From the NCBI RefSeq assembly GCF_032921865.1, contig NZ_CP136684.1, forward strand, positions 1,957,001 through 2,021,000: 64,000 bases of DNA, in the 5' to 3' direction. Numbering within the stretch: the stretch's first letter is position 1; each line of letters starts with the position of its first letter. The DNA comes from Thalassospira lucentensis (GTDB lineage: Bacteria; Pseudomonadota; Alphaproteobacteria; Rhodospirillales; Thalassospiraceae). The position numbers were made by a program, and so were the translations under genes. The notes beneath the pieces are model-generated. The model had not been told where the DNA came from. It searched no databases and was given only the letters and a program-made list of their open reading frames with translations. Below are positions 52,511 to 60,970 of this stretch, one piece after another.

Positions 52511-53545
52511 ATGACTGAAATTGCACTGGCACTGCGCCGTGTCGCCAGATCGGGCAAAACCCTTGACCGTGTCTGGATCAGCGTTGGCGCGATCCTGCTG
52601 GCGATTGGCATTTTTGTGCCTCATCAGCTTGGGCCGAGTATCGGCTTTACCATTGATCAGCTTCTGTCGGTTGCGCCGTTCCTGATGGCATCTGTTGTGA
52701 TTGCGGCATGGGCCGGTGCGACCGGGGCGGATAGCCTGATTGCGCGCGCCTTTACCGGGCAGCCGGCTGCGATGGTGTTGATGGCATCCGCGTTTGGTGC
52801 GCTGTCACCGTTTTGTTCCTGCGGGGTCATTCCGCTGATTGCTGCCTTGCTGTCGATGGGGGTGCCGTTGGCGCCGGTCATGGCGTTCTGGCTGGCATCG
52901 CCGGTGATTGATCCGGGGATGTTTGCATTGACCGCAGGCACCATCGGGATGGATTTTGCCATCGGCAAGACCATTGCTGCAATCGGGATCGGCCTTATGG
53001 GCGGGTTTGCAACATTGTGGTTGTCGCGAATGGGATTCCTGACCGATCCGTTACGCGATGGTGTGGGCAATGGCGGTTGCGGCGGGGCCAAAATGCGCAC
53101 GCCCAAACCGCCGGTATGGGCTTTCTGGCGCGAAAGCGACCGCGTAACGAAATTTCGCCGCGACGGGATTAAAACCGCGATGTTTCTTGGCAAATGGCTG
53201 GTTCTGGCCTTTTTGCTTGAAAGCCTGATGCTGATTTATGTTCCGGCTGAAACGGTGTCGGCTGCGGTCGGTGGGGATGGCATCCTGCCGATCCTGATTG
53301 CGACATTTGTCGGGGTTCCTGCCTATTTGAACGGTTATGCCGCCCTTCCGCTGGTCGGGGGATTGATCGGGCAGGGAATGCAACCCGGTGCTGGCATGGC
53401 GTTTCTGGTGGCAGGCGGTGTGTCATCGCTGCCTGCGGCAATTGCGGTTTTTGCGCTGGTCAAGAAACCGGTTTTTGCCCTGTATCTTGCCTATGCCCTG
53501 ATCGGATCGTTTGTTGCGGGGCTGGTGTTCCAGCTTGTGATATGA
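52511..53545 (+). CDS. ArsP-like permease (DUF318 family)
   Basis: 344 residues with about eight membrane segments. The motif FGALSPFCSCGVIPLI is the signature of the ArsP/DUF318 permease family, whose characterised members export trivalent organoarsenicals. The long cytoplasmic loop contains GNGGCGGAKMRT with a further cysteine. Name given by family and by place beside an ArsR; substrate not proven. Unlike arsJ it is on the divergent arm. Confidence 0.85.
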   Translation: MTEIALALRRVARSGKTLDRVWISVGAILLAIGIFVPHQLGPSIGFTIDQLLSVAPFLMASVVIAAWAGATGADSLIARAFTGQPAAMVLMASAFGALSPFCSCGVIPLIAALLSMGVPLAPVMAFWLASPVIDPGMFALTAGTIGMDFAIGKTIAAIGIGLMGGFATLWLSRMGFLTDPLRDGVGNGGCGGAKMRTPKPPVWAFWRESDRVTKFRRDGIKTAMFLGKWLVLAFLLESLMLIYVPAETVSAAVGGDGILPILIATFVGVPAYLNGYAALPLVGGLIGQGMQPGAGMAFLVAGGVSSLPAAIAVFALVKKPVFALYLAYALIGSFVAGLVFQLVI

Positions 53546-53581
53546 AACCGGACGTTCTTGTCCGTTCATGCCCGATATGAC

Positions 53582-53637
53582 GATTTCGGGATGGCGCGAG
53601 CTGTAAAAATCAGTACAGTGCGCGCCAACCCGAAATC
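53582..53637. repeat. Long imperfect inverted repeat upstream of prfC
   Basis: Arms of 23 bases (53582-53604 and 53615-53637) match in 20 positions across a ten-base loop. It lies 19 bp before the prfC start. No T run follows, so it is not a simple terminator; it could form a leader hairpin for prfC, insulate the permease, or be a repeat element. Confidence 0.6.
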
Positions 53638-53655
53638 ATGATCAATGGATGAACC

Positions 53656-55251
53656 ATGCCGACGATCGACGAGCAGGTATCGCGTCGCCGTACCTTTGCC
53701 ATCATTGCCCACCCGGATGCGGGTAAAACGACACTGACCGAAAAGCTGCTGCTTTTCGGGGGTGCCATTCAGATGGCCGGTGCGGTGAAGGCGAAAAAGG
53801 AACAGCGTGGCGCGCGTTCGGACTTTATGAAGATCGAACAGGATCGCGGTATTTCGGTTTCATCGGCCGTCATGACGTTCGAGTTCGAAAAAAACATCTT
53901 CAACCTGCTTGATACGCCGGGCCACGAAGACTTTTCCGAAGATACCTACCGCGTTCTGACTGCGGTTGATTCCGCCGTCATGGTGATTGACGGTGCGAAG
54001 GGGATCGAGGCCCAGACGCGCAAGCTGTTTGAGGTCTGCCGCCTGCGTGACGTGCCGATCACGACCTTTGTTAACAAGCTTGACCGTGAGGCACGTGATT
54101 CGTTCGAACTGATTGATCAGATCGAACAGGATCTTGCCCTTGATGTATCGCCGGTGACATGGCCGATCGGGTCGGGCCGTGATTTCCATGGCTGTTACGA
54201 TCTGGTCAATGATCAGCTTCTGTTCATGGAAAAAGGCGGCAATGTCGCCAAGGAAGCCATTCCGATCAAGGGACTTGATGATCCGAAGCTTGATGAGCTG
54301 ATCCCGGATTATCTTCTGGAAAAACTTCGTGAAGAAGTCGAAATGGTGCGTGAAATCTGCCCGCCATTTGATTTGCAAAGCTATCGCGAGGGACATCTGA
54401 CGCCGGTTTTCTTTGGGTCGGCGGTCAATAACTTTGGCGTGCGTGAATTGCTGCGCGGTATTGGCGATATCGCGCCGACCCCGCGCCCGCAGGAAGCGGC
54501 AACGCGGCTGGTCGAGGCAGCCGAGCCAAAGGTTTCGGGCTTTGTGTTCAAGGTGCAGGCCAATATCGACCCCAACCATCGCGACCGCATTGCCTTCATC
54601 CGCCTGTGTTCCGGCCATTTCAAACGTGGCATGAAATTGAAGCATGTGCGTGCGGGCAAACAGATGGCGGTGCATAACCCGATGCTGTTCTTTGCCAATG
54701 AACGCGACATTGCTGAAGAAGCATGGCCGGGCGATATCATCGGCATTCCGAACCACGGCACATTGCGCATCGGTGATACCCTGACCGAGGGTGAAGACCT
54801 TCGTTTCCGGGGTGTTCCGGCCTTTGCCCCGGAATTGCTGCAGAAGGTACGCCTTGATGATCCGCTGAAAGGCAAACATCTTCAGCGCGCGCTGGAGCAG
54901 CTTGCCGAAGAAGGCGCATCACAGGTGTTCAAGCCGATGATGGGCGCAGACTGGATCGTTGGTGTGGTCGGACAGCTTCAGTTCGAGGTTCTCAAAGAAC
55001 GCATTTCTGCCGAATACGGCATCAAGGTGCATTTCGAACCGACCCCGGCCTATGCCGCGCGCTGGGTGATTGGCAACGATCCGCTGGAAATCAAGAAATT
55101 CCGCGATGCCAACCAGTCAGCCCTGTTCGAGGATCACGACGAAACGCTGGTCTTTATCGCGCGCAATGCCTGGCATCTTGAAACCACGCAACGCGATTGG
55201 CCGAACCTGAAATTCGAAGCGACGCGTGAACAGAATATGGTTGCGGCGTGA
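53656..55251 (+). CDS. prfC: Peptide chain release factor 3
   Basis: 531 residues. GTPase that releases RF1/RF2 from ribosomes after termination. G1 AHPDAGKTTLTEKLL, G3 LDTPGHEDFSEDTYR, and G4 FVNKLDREARD are present, and KKEQRGARSDFMKIEQDRGISV is the switch I region with the RF3-type RGISVSSAVM. The C-terminal domains II-III (GQLQFEVLKERISAEYGI) follow. A terminator hairpin lies just after the stop and the AT-rich operon starts beyond it. Confidence 0.97.
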   Translation: MPTIDEQVSRRRTFAIIAHPDAGKTTLTEKLLLFGGAIQMAGAVKAKKEQRGARSDFMKIEQDRGISVSSAVMTFEFEKNIFNLLDTPGHEDFSEDTYRVLTAVDSAVMVIDGAKGIEAQTRKLFEVCRLRDVPITTFVNKLDREARDSFELIDQIEQDLALDVSPVTWPIGSGRDFHGCYDLVNDQLLFMEKGGNVAKEAIPIKGLDDPKLDELIPDYLLEKLREEVEMVREICPPFDLQSYREGHLTPVFFGSAVNNFGVRELLRGIGDIAPTPRPQEAATRLVEAAEPKVSGFVFKVQANIDPNHRDRIAFIRLCSGHFKRGMKLKHVRAGKQMAVHNPMLFFANERDIAEEAWPGDIIGIPNHGTLRIGDTLTEGEDLRFRGVPAFAPELLQKVRLDDPLKGKHLQRALEQLAEEGASQVFKPMMGADWIVGVVGQLQFEVLKERISAEYGIKVHFEPTPAYAARWVIGNDPLEIKKFRDANQSALFEDHDETLVFIARNAWHLETTQRDWPNLKFEATREQNMVAA

Positions 55252-55266
55252 ACAACTTCAACCTGC

Positions 55267-55308
55267 AAGAGCCACAGCCGCCTTTCTCTGAGGCGGCTGT
55301 GGCTCTTC
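55267..55308 (+). terminator. Terminator-like hairpin after prfC
   Basis: Perfect 17-bp stem AAGAGCCACAGCCGCCT/AGGCGGCTGTGGCTCTT with a seven-base loop, 16 bp after the prfC stop. The downstream T content is modest (CTGGGTTTTG), but it should still stop most prfC transcription before the AT-rich operon. Confidence 0.7.
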
Positions 55309-55445
55309 TGGGTTTTGCAAGTATTTTTGCAATATGCTACCGCGTTATTGATTGATTTGTAATATTCTGCAATCAAATGTTGCTTTGGTATTATTTTTTG
55401 GGAATTATGGTTGCAATTCAGGGGTGGTTTGCGGTTGGTGGGGCC

Positions 55446-56357
55446 ATGAACAAGGCTGATTTCAATCAGTATTTTGACTTAGCATTCAGTAAATACAATC
55501 AGACTGAGTTCGAAGAGTGGTTCGCCAAAATGGCGGCGTGCGTTTATGGTACTGACTTTGAGGTAATCAAAGCTGGTGGCAAGCATGGGGATAAGAAGAG
55601 TGACGGTAGGTTAATTTCTCAAGAAACCGTTTTTCAGTGCTATGCTCCTGAGTCCTCAAGTACCTTCGCACAAAATGCTAAAACAAAGATTTTGGATAGC
55701 TTTCCAGACGTTACAAAATTTTGGCCCAAATTGAAGAAATGGGTTCTAGTGCACAATAACGAGGCAGGGTTGCCAACCAGTGCAAGTGACGTTTTAGAGA
55801 ACCTCAGGCAGCAATTTCCAGCTATAGATATAGTTGCTCCGTCACCCCGTAGATTTCTGAAAGATAACTTTCACGACAAATTGACGGTTCAGCAACTGAT
55901 CGACATATATCCATCAGCTAGTTTGAATTTCATGGCTGTAACAATGGAACATATTAGGCCCTTGCTTAGGCAAGTCATGCGGCACAGGAAAACTGCCCAG
56001 GTAGATTTGCTAGATTTTGGTGAAGTCCCTGACGAGGAAAAGTTAGATTTTAATTCGCTCAGTCCTGACGCTAAATTTGTTCTCAAGCGGGCGCGTTCTC
56101 ACGTGGACGTTGTTCGGCGGTATTTGTCGGGCATGAGCAATCCAAATAATGTCTCCATACTTCAAGAGCAAATGCGACTGAAGTACGAAGAAGCTAAGGA
56201 TCTGGGTGACTATCCGGACGAGATTCTGGGTAAATTGCTTAAATTTGTCGGAGGTGATGGAACCCCGACTGTAGATGCGGCTGCTTATGTAATACTTGCG
56301 TATTTCTTCGATGCTTGTGACATATTCGAAAATGTCCCGGATGACGCGCTATGTTGA
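55446..56357 (+). CDS. REase-like protein, first component of an ABC-3C-type operon
   Basis: 303 residues from the ATG at 55446 (MNKADFNQYF); an in-frame ATG at 55407 is also possible. The N-terminal region has GGKHGDKKSDG (44-54) followed by ETVFQCYAPES (60-70), the arrangement of a PD-(D/E)xK or Mrr-like nuclease core, except that the usual Q-x-K lysine is replaced by tyrosine (QCY). That suggests an atypical or inactive nuclease fold. The C-terminal 100 residues (from NSLSPDAKFVLKRARSHVD, through a helical region to DACDIF) are a separate helical domain. In ABC three-component systems the effector protein carries such a variable N-terminus and a conserved C-terminal domain. AT-rich; likely acquired with the next two genes. 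Function is prediction only. Confidence 0.7.
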   Translation: MNKADFNQYFDLAFSKYNQTEFEEWFAKMAACVYGTDFEVIKAGGKHGDKKSDGRLISQETVFQCYAPESSSTFAQNAKTKILDSFPDVTKFWPKLKKWVLVHNNEAGLPTSASDVLENLRQQFPAIDIVAPSPRRFLKDNFHDKLTVQQLIDIYPSASLNFMAVTMEHIRPLLRQVMRHRKTAQVDLLDFGEVPDEEKLDFNSLSPDAKFVLKRARSHVDVVRRYLSGMSNPNNVSILQEQMRLKYEEAKDLGDYPDEILGKLLKFVGGDGTPTVDAAAYVILAYFFDACDIFENVPDDALC

Positions 56358-56593
56358 TGCCGACCAAGCACGTAAAGACGGAAAATGCAATTATTGGCAT
56401 TGGTGCTGACGTTTTAGCCCTGCTGGATCATGATAAAACAGTCTCGCGATTGTTCCATGACCTGCAACAGATTCGAACAGAGAAACAACTTTCTACCATC
56501 CACTTTGACTGGTTCTTGTTAGTTGTTGATTTTCTATTTTCTGTTGGGGCTGTTCGGTTCGAGCAGGGTGTTTTAAAGAAAATGAACCAATGA
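56351..56593 (+). CDS. Small middle component of an ABC-3C-type operon
   Basis: 80 residues. Start ATG at 56351, or 56357 which overlaps the upstream stop (TGATG); either way the two frames overlap. Its position between effector-like protein and DUF2326 ATPase, its size and the FDWFLLVVDFLFSVGAVRFEQGVLKK text fit the about 80-residue middle component (MC6-like) proteins of these systems. No catalytic motif is seen, which suits an adaptor. The family assignment is from memory and should be treated as likely, not certain. Overlaps the ATPase gene start by 4 bp. Confidence 0.65.
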   Translation: MLMPTKHVKTENAIIGIGADVLALLDHDKTVSRLFHDLQQIRTEKQLSTIHFDWFLLVVDFLFSVGAVRFEQGVLKKMNQ

Positions 56594-58317
56594 TTATAAA
56601 GCTATCCAGTTCACTTTCCACATTTAAGACGCTGGAATTTAATCCGGGGCTTAACATTCTGCTGGCTGAGAGGCATGAAAGCTCTGGAGTGCGTGGTACG
56701 CGAAATGGGACCGGGAAGACGAGTTTCATTGAGCTACTGCATTTTCTGGTAGCAGAAAAGCGGAACAAGGAAGACGATTTTCACAACCCTTCACTGATCA
56801 ACAATAAGTTTGAAGTGATTTTTGATAACAGTGGCTCACAACTAACTATTGAGAAAACAGCGGGAGAGGCTAGTGATCTCCTGCTGGTCAATGGGAGAGA
56901 GGTCGCCGCGATAGATTTGCGATCTGAGCTTTCTCAAACTTGGTTCGGTCTAAATTCAGAAATCACGTCACAAAAATATAGTCCGAAGTTTGGTGCGCTT
57001 CTTTCCTATTTCATTCGCAAGGAGAGAAACGGTGGGTTTGCCGATCCTGTTTTGAATAGCACCTCCCAAAAACCTTGGGATAGTCAAGTGTGTCTATCGT
57101 ACTTGTTGGGTTTTGATTGGCATTTACCGCAGAAACTCCAACTAAAAAAAGATGAAAAGAAAAACGCGGATGCCCTCAGCAGTATGATCAAAAGCGGTTA
57201 CCTCACCGATGGGGAACTGGACCTTAAGAAAATGCAGGCCCGCGCAGACCTGCTAGATTCTGAGATTCAAGTAAAACGCAGAGACGTTGCATCGGCTAAG
57301 GTGATTGACGGATACCGTAGTCACGAGATATCGGCGAACGAACTGACAGCCAAAATTCGTGATATGAACGAAGCCAATCTTGAAGATATGGATTTGTGTG
57401 AAGACATTGAGCTTGCGTTGGTAGAAGTAGAAGATTCAGATATCAGTGATGTGCGTTCTCTGTACGAACAGGTTGGCATTTTCTTTCCCAATCAGGTTCA
57501 AAAGCGGTTTGAGCAAGTCGAACAGTTTCATCGGCAGGTTTCAAAGAACCGGCAAATCCATTTGAAGAAGGAATTGGAAAATGCTCGGAACCGTATTGAA
57601 CTCCGCAGGTCTGAAATTGCTCGTTTGCAACTTTCCCTTTCAGAAAAACTAGCGCTTTTGCGTTCTGGCGTGGCGATTGAAAGATTAAGTCTTCTGCAAT
57701 CGGAACTTAATTTTCTCGAGGTTGAGCATGCTGATTTACAACAACAAATCCCAAAATTTCAGAATGTTGCTAAAGACCAGAAGCGTTTGAAGCGCGAAAT
57801 TGACGATCTTGTTGACTTAATAGAGCAAGATGTAATGGAGCGCTCCGCACCTCGTAAAGCGGCAGTACAGATTTTTGCAGAGACATCCCAAGCCCTTTAT
57901 GATGATGCAGGGCAGCTTATCATTGGACGATCAAGAGGTATTGCCGGTCTTTCAATAGAAACAGACATTGCAGGCAAAAAGAGTGGCGGCAAGAACCACA
58001 TGCAAGTGTTTTGCTTTGACTGGTTATTGGTCGAGATGGCTAAAAAGAATGATCGCTTTCCAGGCTTCTTGGTTCACGATAGTCATATCTTCGATGGTGT
58101 GGATGCTCGTCAAATTGCATTGGCATTGCGATTGGCGCATCAAAAATGTGAAGAGCTTGGCGTGCAGTATATAGTGGCTATGAACTCGGATGACTTGCAG
58201 AAGGTTGAAGCTGAACTTGATGCAGACTTTTCAGATGATTTCGATTTAGACGATTTTATTCTGAAGACCCGGTTATCTGATCAACCGGGTGGCGGATTGT
58301 TTGGAGTGCAATTTTGA
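56590..58317 (+). CDS. DUF2326 ABC-type (SMC/RecN-like) ATPase
   Basis: 575 residues. The start overlaps the previous stop as ATGA. Walker A is GTRNGTGKT at residues 36-44. Residues about 200-420 are a coiled coil. A signature-like SGGKNHMQVFCFDWLL lies near 465-480, and the Walker B-like FPGFLVHDSHIFDGVDARQI near 490-509 is diagnostic for DUF2326. The layout is of a rad50/SMC-like ATPase with an inserted coiled coil. In ABC-3C systems this ATPase is thought to sense a trigger and control the effector. AT-rich and distinct from the flanking genes. A terminator follows. Confidence 0.85.
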   Translation: MIIKLSSSLSTFKTLEFNPGLNILLAERHESSGVRGTRNGTGKTSFIELLHFLVAEKRNKEDDFHNPSLINNKFEVIFDNSGSQLTIEKTAGEASDLLLVNGREVAAIDLRSELSQTWFGLNSEITSQKYSPKFGALLSYFIRKERNGGFADPVLNSTSQKPWDSQVCLSYLLGFDWHLPQKLQLKKDEKKNADALSSMIKSGYLTDGELDLKKMQARADLLDSEIQVKRRDVASAKVIDGYRSHEISANELTAKIRDMNEANLEDMDLCEDIELALVEVEDSDISDVRSLYEQVGIFFPNQVQKRFEQVEQFHRQVSKNRQIHLKKELENARNRIELRRSEIARLQLSLSEKLALLRSGVAIERLSLLQSELNFLEVEHADLQQQIPKFQNVAKDQKRLKREIDDLVDLIEQDVMERSAPRKAAVQIFAETSQALYDDAGQLIIGRSRGIAGLSIETDIAGKKSGGKNHMQVFCFDWLLVEMAKKNDRFPGFLVHDSHIFDGVDARQIALALRLAHQKCEELGVQYIVAMNSDDLQKVEAELDADFSDDFDLDDFILKTRLSDQPGGGLFGVQF

Positions 58318-58388
58318 ATGGCCGCGCAGCACTGACCGCCCGCGAATAGCTTGGTTGTTGCCCGACGCGGGGCGTGATCAGGATGACA

Positions 58389-58423
58389 AAAAGCCGCCCT
58401 TAAAATTTCGGGTGGCCTTTTTG
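58389..58423. terminator. Bidirectional terminator between the ABC-3C-type operon and azlD
   Basis: Stem AAAAAGCCGCCC paired with GGGTGGCCTTTTT (one bulge, one G-T pair), with A run on the left and T run on the right, so it can act on both strands. It ends the plus-strand DUF2326 operon and the minus-strand azlCD operon. Confidence 0.75.
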
Positions 58424-58444
58424 TTTGTCTATTGTTGTGTGTGG

Positions 58445-58771
58445 TCAGCCGAGGAAATAGCGCCCCGCCGCGACAAGAAGCATACCGGCGACCATGGCGG
58501 CAAACAGGTTGCGTACGAAGATCATGGTGATGACGGTGGCAGCGGCACCGGCGATGCCGATTGCTCCCGCCGACAGGGCACTTGGTACCCAGACGGAAAT
58601 CAGAACTGCGCCCGGCAGGCGTTCAAGCACATGCGCCCAGCGGCCCTGTTGCGGCAGGCGGTCGGCCATCAGAAGGCCGCCAAGGCGCATGCCATAAGTG
58701 ACAATCGCCATGCCAAGAATGGTCAGGACCGAGGCGGTGCTGAAAGTGGTCAGATCGGGGAAGCTCATCAT
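58445..58771 (-). CDS. azlD: Branched-chain amino acid exporter small subunit AzlD
   Basis: 108 residues with about four membrane segments. The sequence MAIVTYGMRLGGLLM and LPGAVLISVWVPSAL match AzlD, the small partner of AzlC in export of branched-chain amino acids (and azaleucine resistance). Its ATG overlaps the azlC stop by 4 bp. Confidence 0.9.
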   Translation of the reverse strand: MMSFPDLTTFSTASVLTILGMAIVTYGMRLGGLLMADRLPQQGRWAHVLERLPGAVLISVWVPSALSAGAIGIAGAAATVITMIFVRNLFAAMVAGMLLVAAGRYFLG

Positions 58772-59556
58772 TTGCCGGCCTCCGTCGAATAGGTGCCTTC
58801 GGGGGCGCCAAAGGTATCTGCTGCTATTTCAGGTTCGGGTGCGGTGTCGTCCATGTCTTCGCGCCATGTCAGGGCGGCAACCACAACCCCGGCCCCGGCC
58901 CCGGCAAGGATCGACCATGTGCCGGGCAAGGTGTAATGCCCGATCAGAGATCCGATGGCAGCCGCCAGCCACGGCAGAAGATCAACCCGGCCCTTCCACA
59001 TGCCGACCGTGAGTGCGGCAAAGACCGCGGTAAAGGCGAAATCAAGCGCGTAGACATTCGGGTCGGGTATGCCCCCGCCCAGCAGATAGCCGATGGTGTT
59101 GCCCGTCGCCCAGACAATGCCAAGGAAAATCCCGCCACCGAGCAGGAAGCCCGGATTGGCAAGGTTTTCCTGCGTCATGGTGACGGCCCAGTTTTCATCG
59201 GCCACCATATGCATGCCACAGATTTTGACCCAGAGCGGACGGCCACGAAACACCGGGCGCAGGGATGCGCCGATCAGGACATAGCGCAGATTGATCACCG
59301 CCGTTGCGACAATGATGGTGGCAGCAGGGATGGTTTCGCGCCACAGATCGACAGACACAAACTGTGCCGATCCGGCAAAGACCGTGAGGCTCATGAACAG
59401 AAGTTCACCCAGCGACAGGCCGCGCTGGGTGGCAAGCACGCCCAGCACTGCACCAAAGATCATGGTGCTGGGCAACAGGGGCAGACAGGCGATGGCACCG
59501 CGTCTTATGGTGTCGGCATCAAAATGCCGGGTCGGGGCGGATTGGGGGCGAGACAT
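58768..59556 (-). CDS. azlC: Branched-chain amino acid exporter AzlC
   Basis: 262 residues with several membrane segments. The FGAVLGVLATQRGLSLGELL, LTVFAGSAQFVSVDLW and INLRYVLIGASLRP segments are characteristic of AzlC (LIV-E family). A hydrophilic acidic C-terminal tail of about 35 residues extends beyond the membrane domain. The AraC gene about 170 bp upstream on the same strand is a likely regulator. Confidence 0.92.
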   Translation of the reverse strand: MSRPQSAPTRHFDADTIRRGAIACLPLLPSTMIFGAVLGVLATQRGLSLGELLFMSLTVFAGSAQFVSVDLWRETIPAATIIVATAVINLRYVLIGASLRPVFRGRPLWVKICGMHMVADENWAVTMTQENLANPGFLLGGGIFLGIVWATGNTIGYLLGGGIPDPNVYALDFAFTAVFAALTVGMWKGRVDLLPWLAAAIGSLIGHYTLPGTWSILAGAGAGVVVAALTWREDMDDTAPEPEIAADTFGAPEGTYSTEAGK

Positions 59557-59725
59557 CTTGTGCGTTTCCGTTTCAGTCTTTTCATTTTGATCGCTGGTGG
59601 CGACGGGCGGCGACTGGTGGTGGGCGAGGAGCCTGCCCGTAATTTAAGACAGTTCCAAACAGGAATATTGGACGATATTGCTATTTCGCAATCGTGGCTG
59701 GGTCGGTTCCCGGGTGAAGCAGGGC

Positions 59726-60625
59726 CTAGCGGGATTTTTTGGCCGCCGGGGCAAGGCCTGCGATGAAGGCGCCGGGGCTGACTCCCCACATGGTTTTGAA
59801 ATGCCGGTTCAGGTGGCTTTGATCGGCATAGCCGGTGGCCGCCGCGACATCGGCTATGCCAAAGCCGTCAAACAGCATGCGTTTTGCCCGGCGCAGGCGC
59901 ATGTGATTGAAATAGGTATGCGGTGGCAATCCGGTGGCGTGACGGAAAACGCGCAGCAGGTGAAATCGGCTTAGCCCGGTCAGGCTTGCCAGTTCATCGA
60001 GCGATATATTGGCATCAAGATGGTCGGCCATATAGTCGATGACGGCGCGCACACGTTTGTCTTCGGAGCCCGGTTGATAGGAAAAGGGCGGTGCATCGGC
60101 ATGGCGGAGCGCAAGCCGCGCGGCACTGTATAAAAGCTGGCTGTCGCGTTCGAGCTGGCCGGTCGTCTGGTGAAGATCAGGTCGGAACATGCGGTGCAGG
60201 GATTGCAGTTGCAGATGCAGTTCCGGGTCATCGACCACATGATTGCCAAAAAACGGCAGACCGGTGCTGTTGGGGGACAGTTCAGCCACCAGATCGCCAA
60301 AGATTTCGGGCGCGATAAACATGATCTGATACTGGTAACCGTCATCGGATGCCGGGCCGCCGTCATGGACCTGCATCGGGTTCATCATCAGCAACTGACC
60401 CCGCCGGGCGACATAGTTGGTGCCGCCGGTCATGAATTGTTCGGCTCCGTTCAGGATGGTGCCGAACGCATAATAATCATGGCTGTGTTTGGGAAAGGAA
60501 AAGCGTTTGTAGTCGGCTTCGAACAAATCAATACCGTCCGCCGCGCGCCAGTGGCGGGCGATTTCCCGATGGCGGTCGGATACCGGTGCGCGGCGCGCAG
60601 GATTATGTCGAACTGCATTGGCCAT
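59726..60625 (-). CDS. AraC-family transcription regulator
   Basis: 299 residues from the ATG at 60625. The N-terminal cupin-like ligand domain (RFSFPKHSHDYYAFGTILNG, with MNPMQVHDG) precedes a double helix-turn-helix domain (LDELASLTGLSRFHLLRVF, then ATGYADQSHLNRHFKTMWG). It stands immediately upstream of azlC on the same strand and may activate azlCD in response to an amino acid, an inference from position. Members of this class often autoregulate. Confidence 0.88.
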   Translation of the reverse strand: MANAVRHNPARRAPVSDRHREIARHWRAADGIDLFEADYKRFSFPKHSHDYYAFGTILNGAEQFMTGGTNYVARRGQLLMMNPMQVHDGGPASDDGYQYQIMFIAPEIFGDLVAELSPNSTGLPFFGNHVVDDPELHLQLQSLHRMFRPDLHQTTGQLERDSQLLYSAARLALRHADAPPFSYQPGSEDKRVRAVIDYMADHLDANISLDELASLTGLSRFHLLRVFRHATGLPPHTYFNHMRLRRAKRMLFDGFGIADVAAATGYADQSHLNRHFKTMWGVSPGAFIAGLAPAAKKSR

Positions 60626-60829
60626 GGGGCAAGTATAATCACTCGGTTGCCGTTCGGCTTGCATATTCTTGCTGTTTAATCGCGTGGTTTTTCGGGGCCG
60701 CGTGCCTTACGTGCGAATCGATAAACAGGTCACGGATTCTGCCGTTTATGGCCTCTGACATACGCATAGGGCCGGCTTGTGCAATGGTATAAGTCGGGTT
60801 CGGTTGGCTTATTTTGCAACGCAGCAAAT

Positions 60830-60849
60830 GTTCGAATGAACATTCGAAC
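60830..60849. promoter_or_regulatory. Perfect 9-bp inverted repeat upstream of the chemoreceptor gene
   Basis: GTTCGAATG, then AA, then CATTCGAAC. It lies between the divergent araC and chemoreceptor genes, about 120 bp before the chemoreceptor ATG and 205 bp from araC. The dyad is a likely regulator-binding site. Confidence 0.5.
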
Positions 60850-60970
60850 GTCCTCATCTGTGCGAATTTGAATAGACAAATGGGGATTTCATCTAACTGT
60901 TACAAAAACGACGCGAAAGCCGGGTTATTGATCGCGGAAATGTCCCACATTCCGGATCATTGGAGATCCC

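Noticed and set aside
55309-55445. att-like direct repeats bordering the DUF2326 operon
   Set aside because: I looked on both sides (55252-55445 and 58318-58445) for matching repeats or a tRNA end and found none that was convincing.
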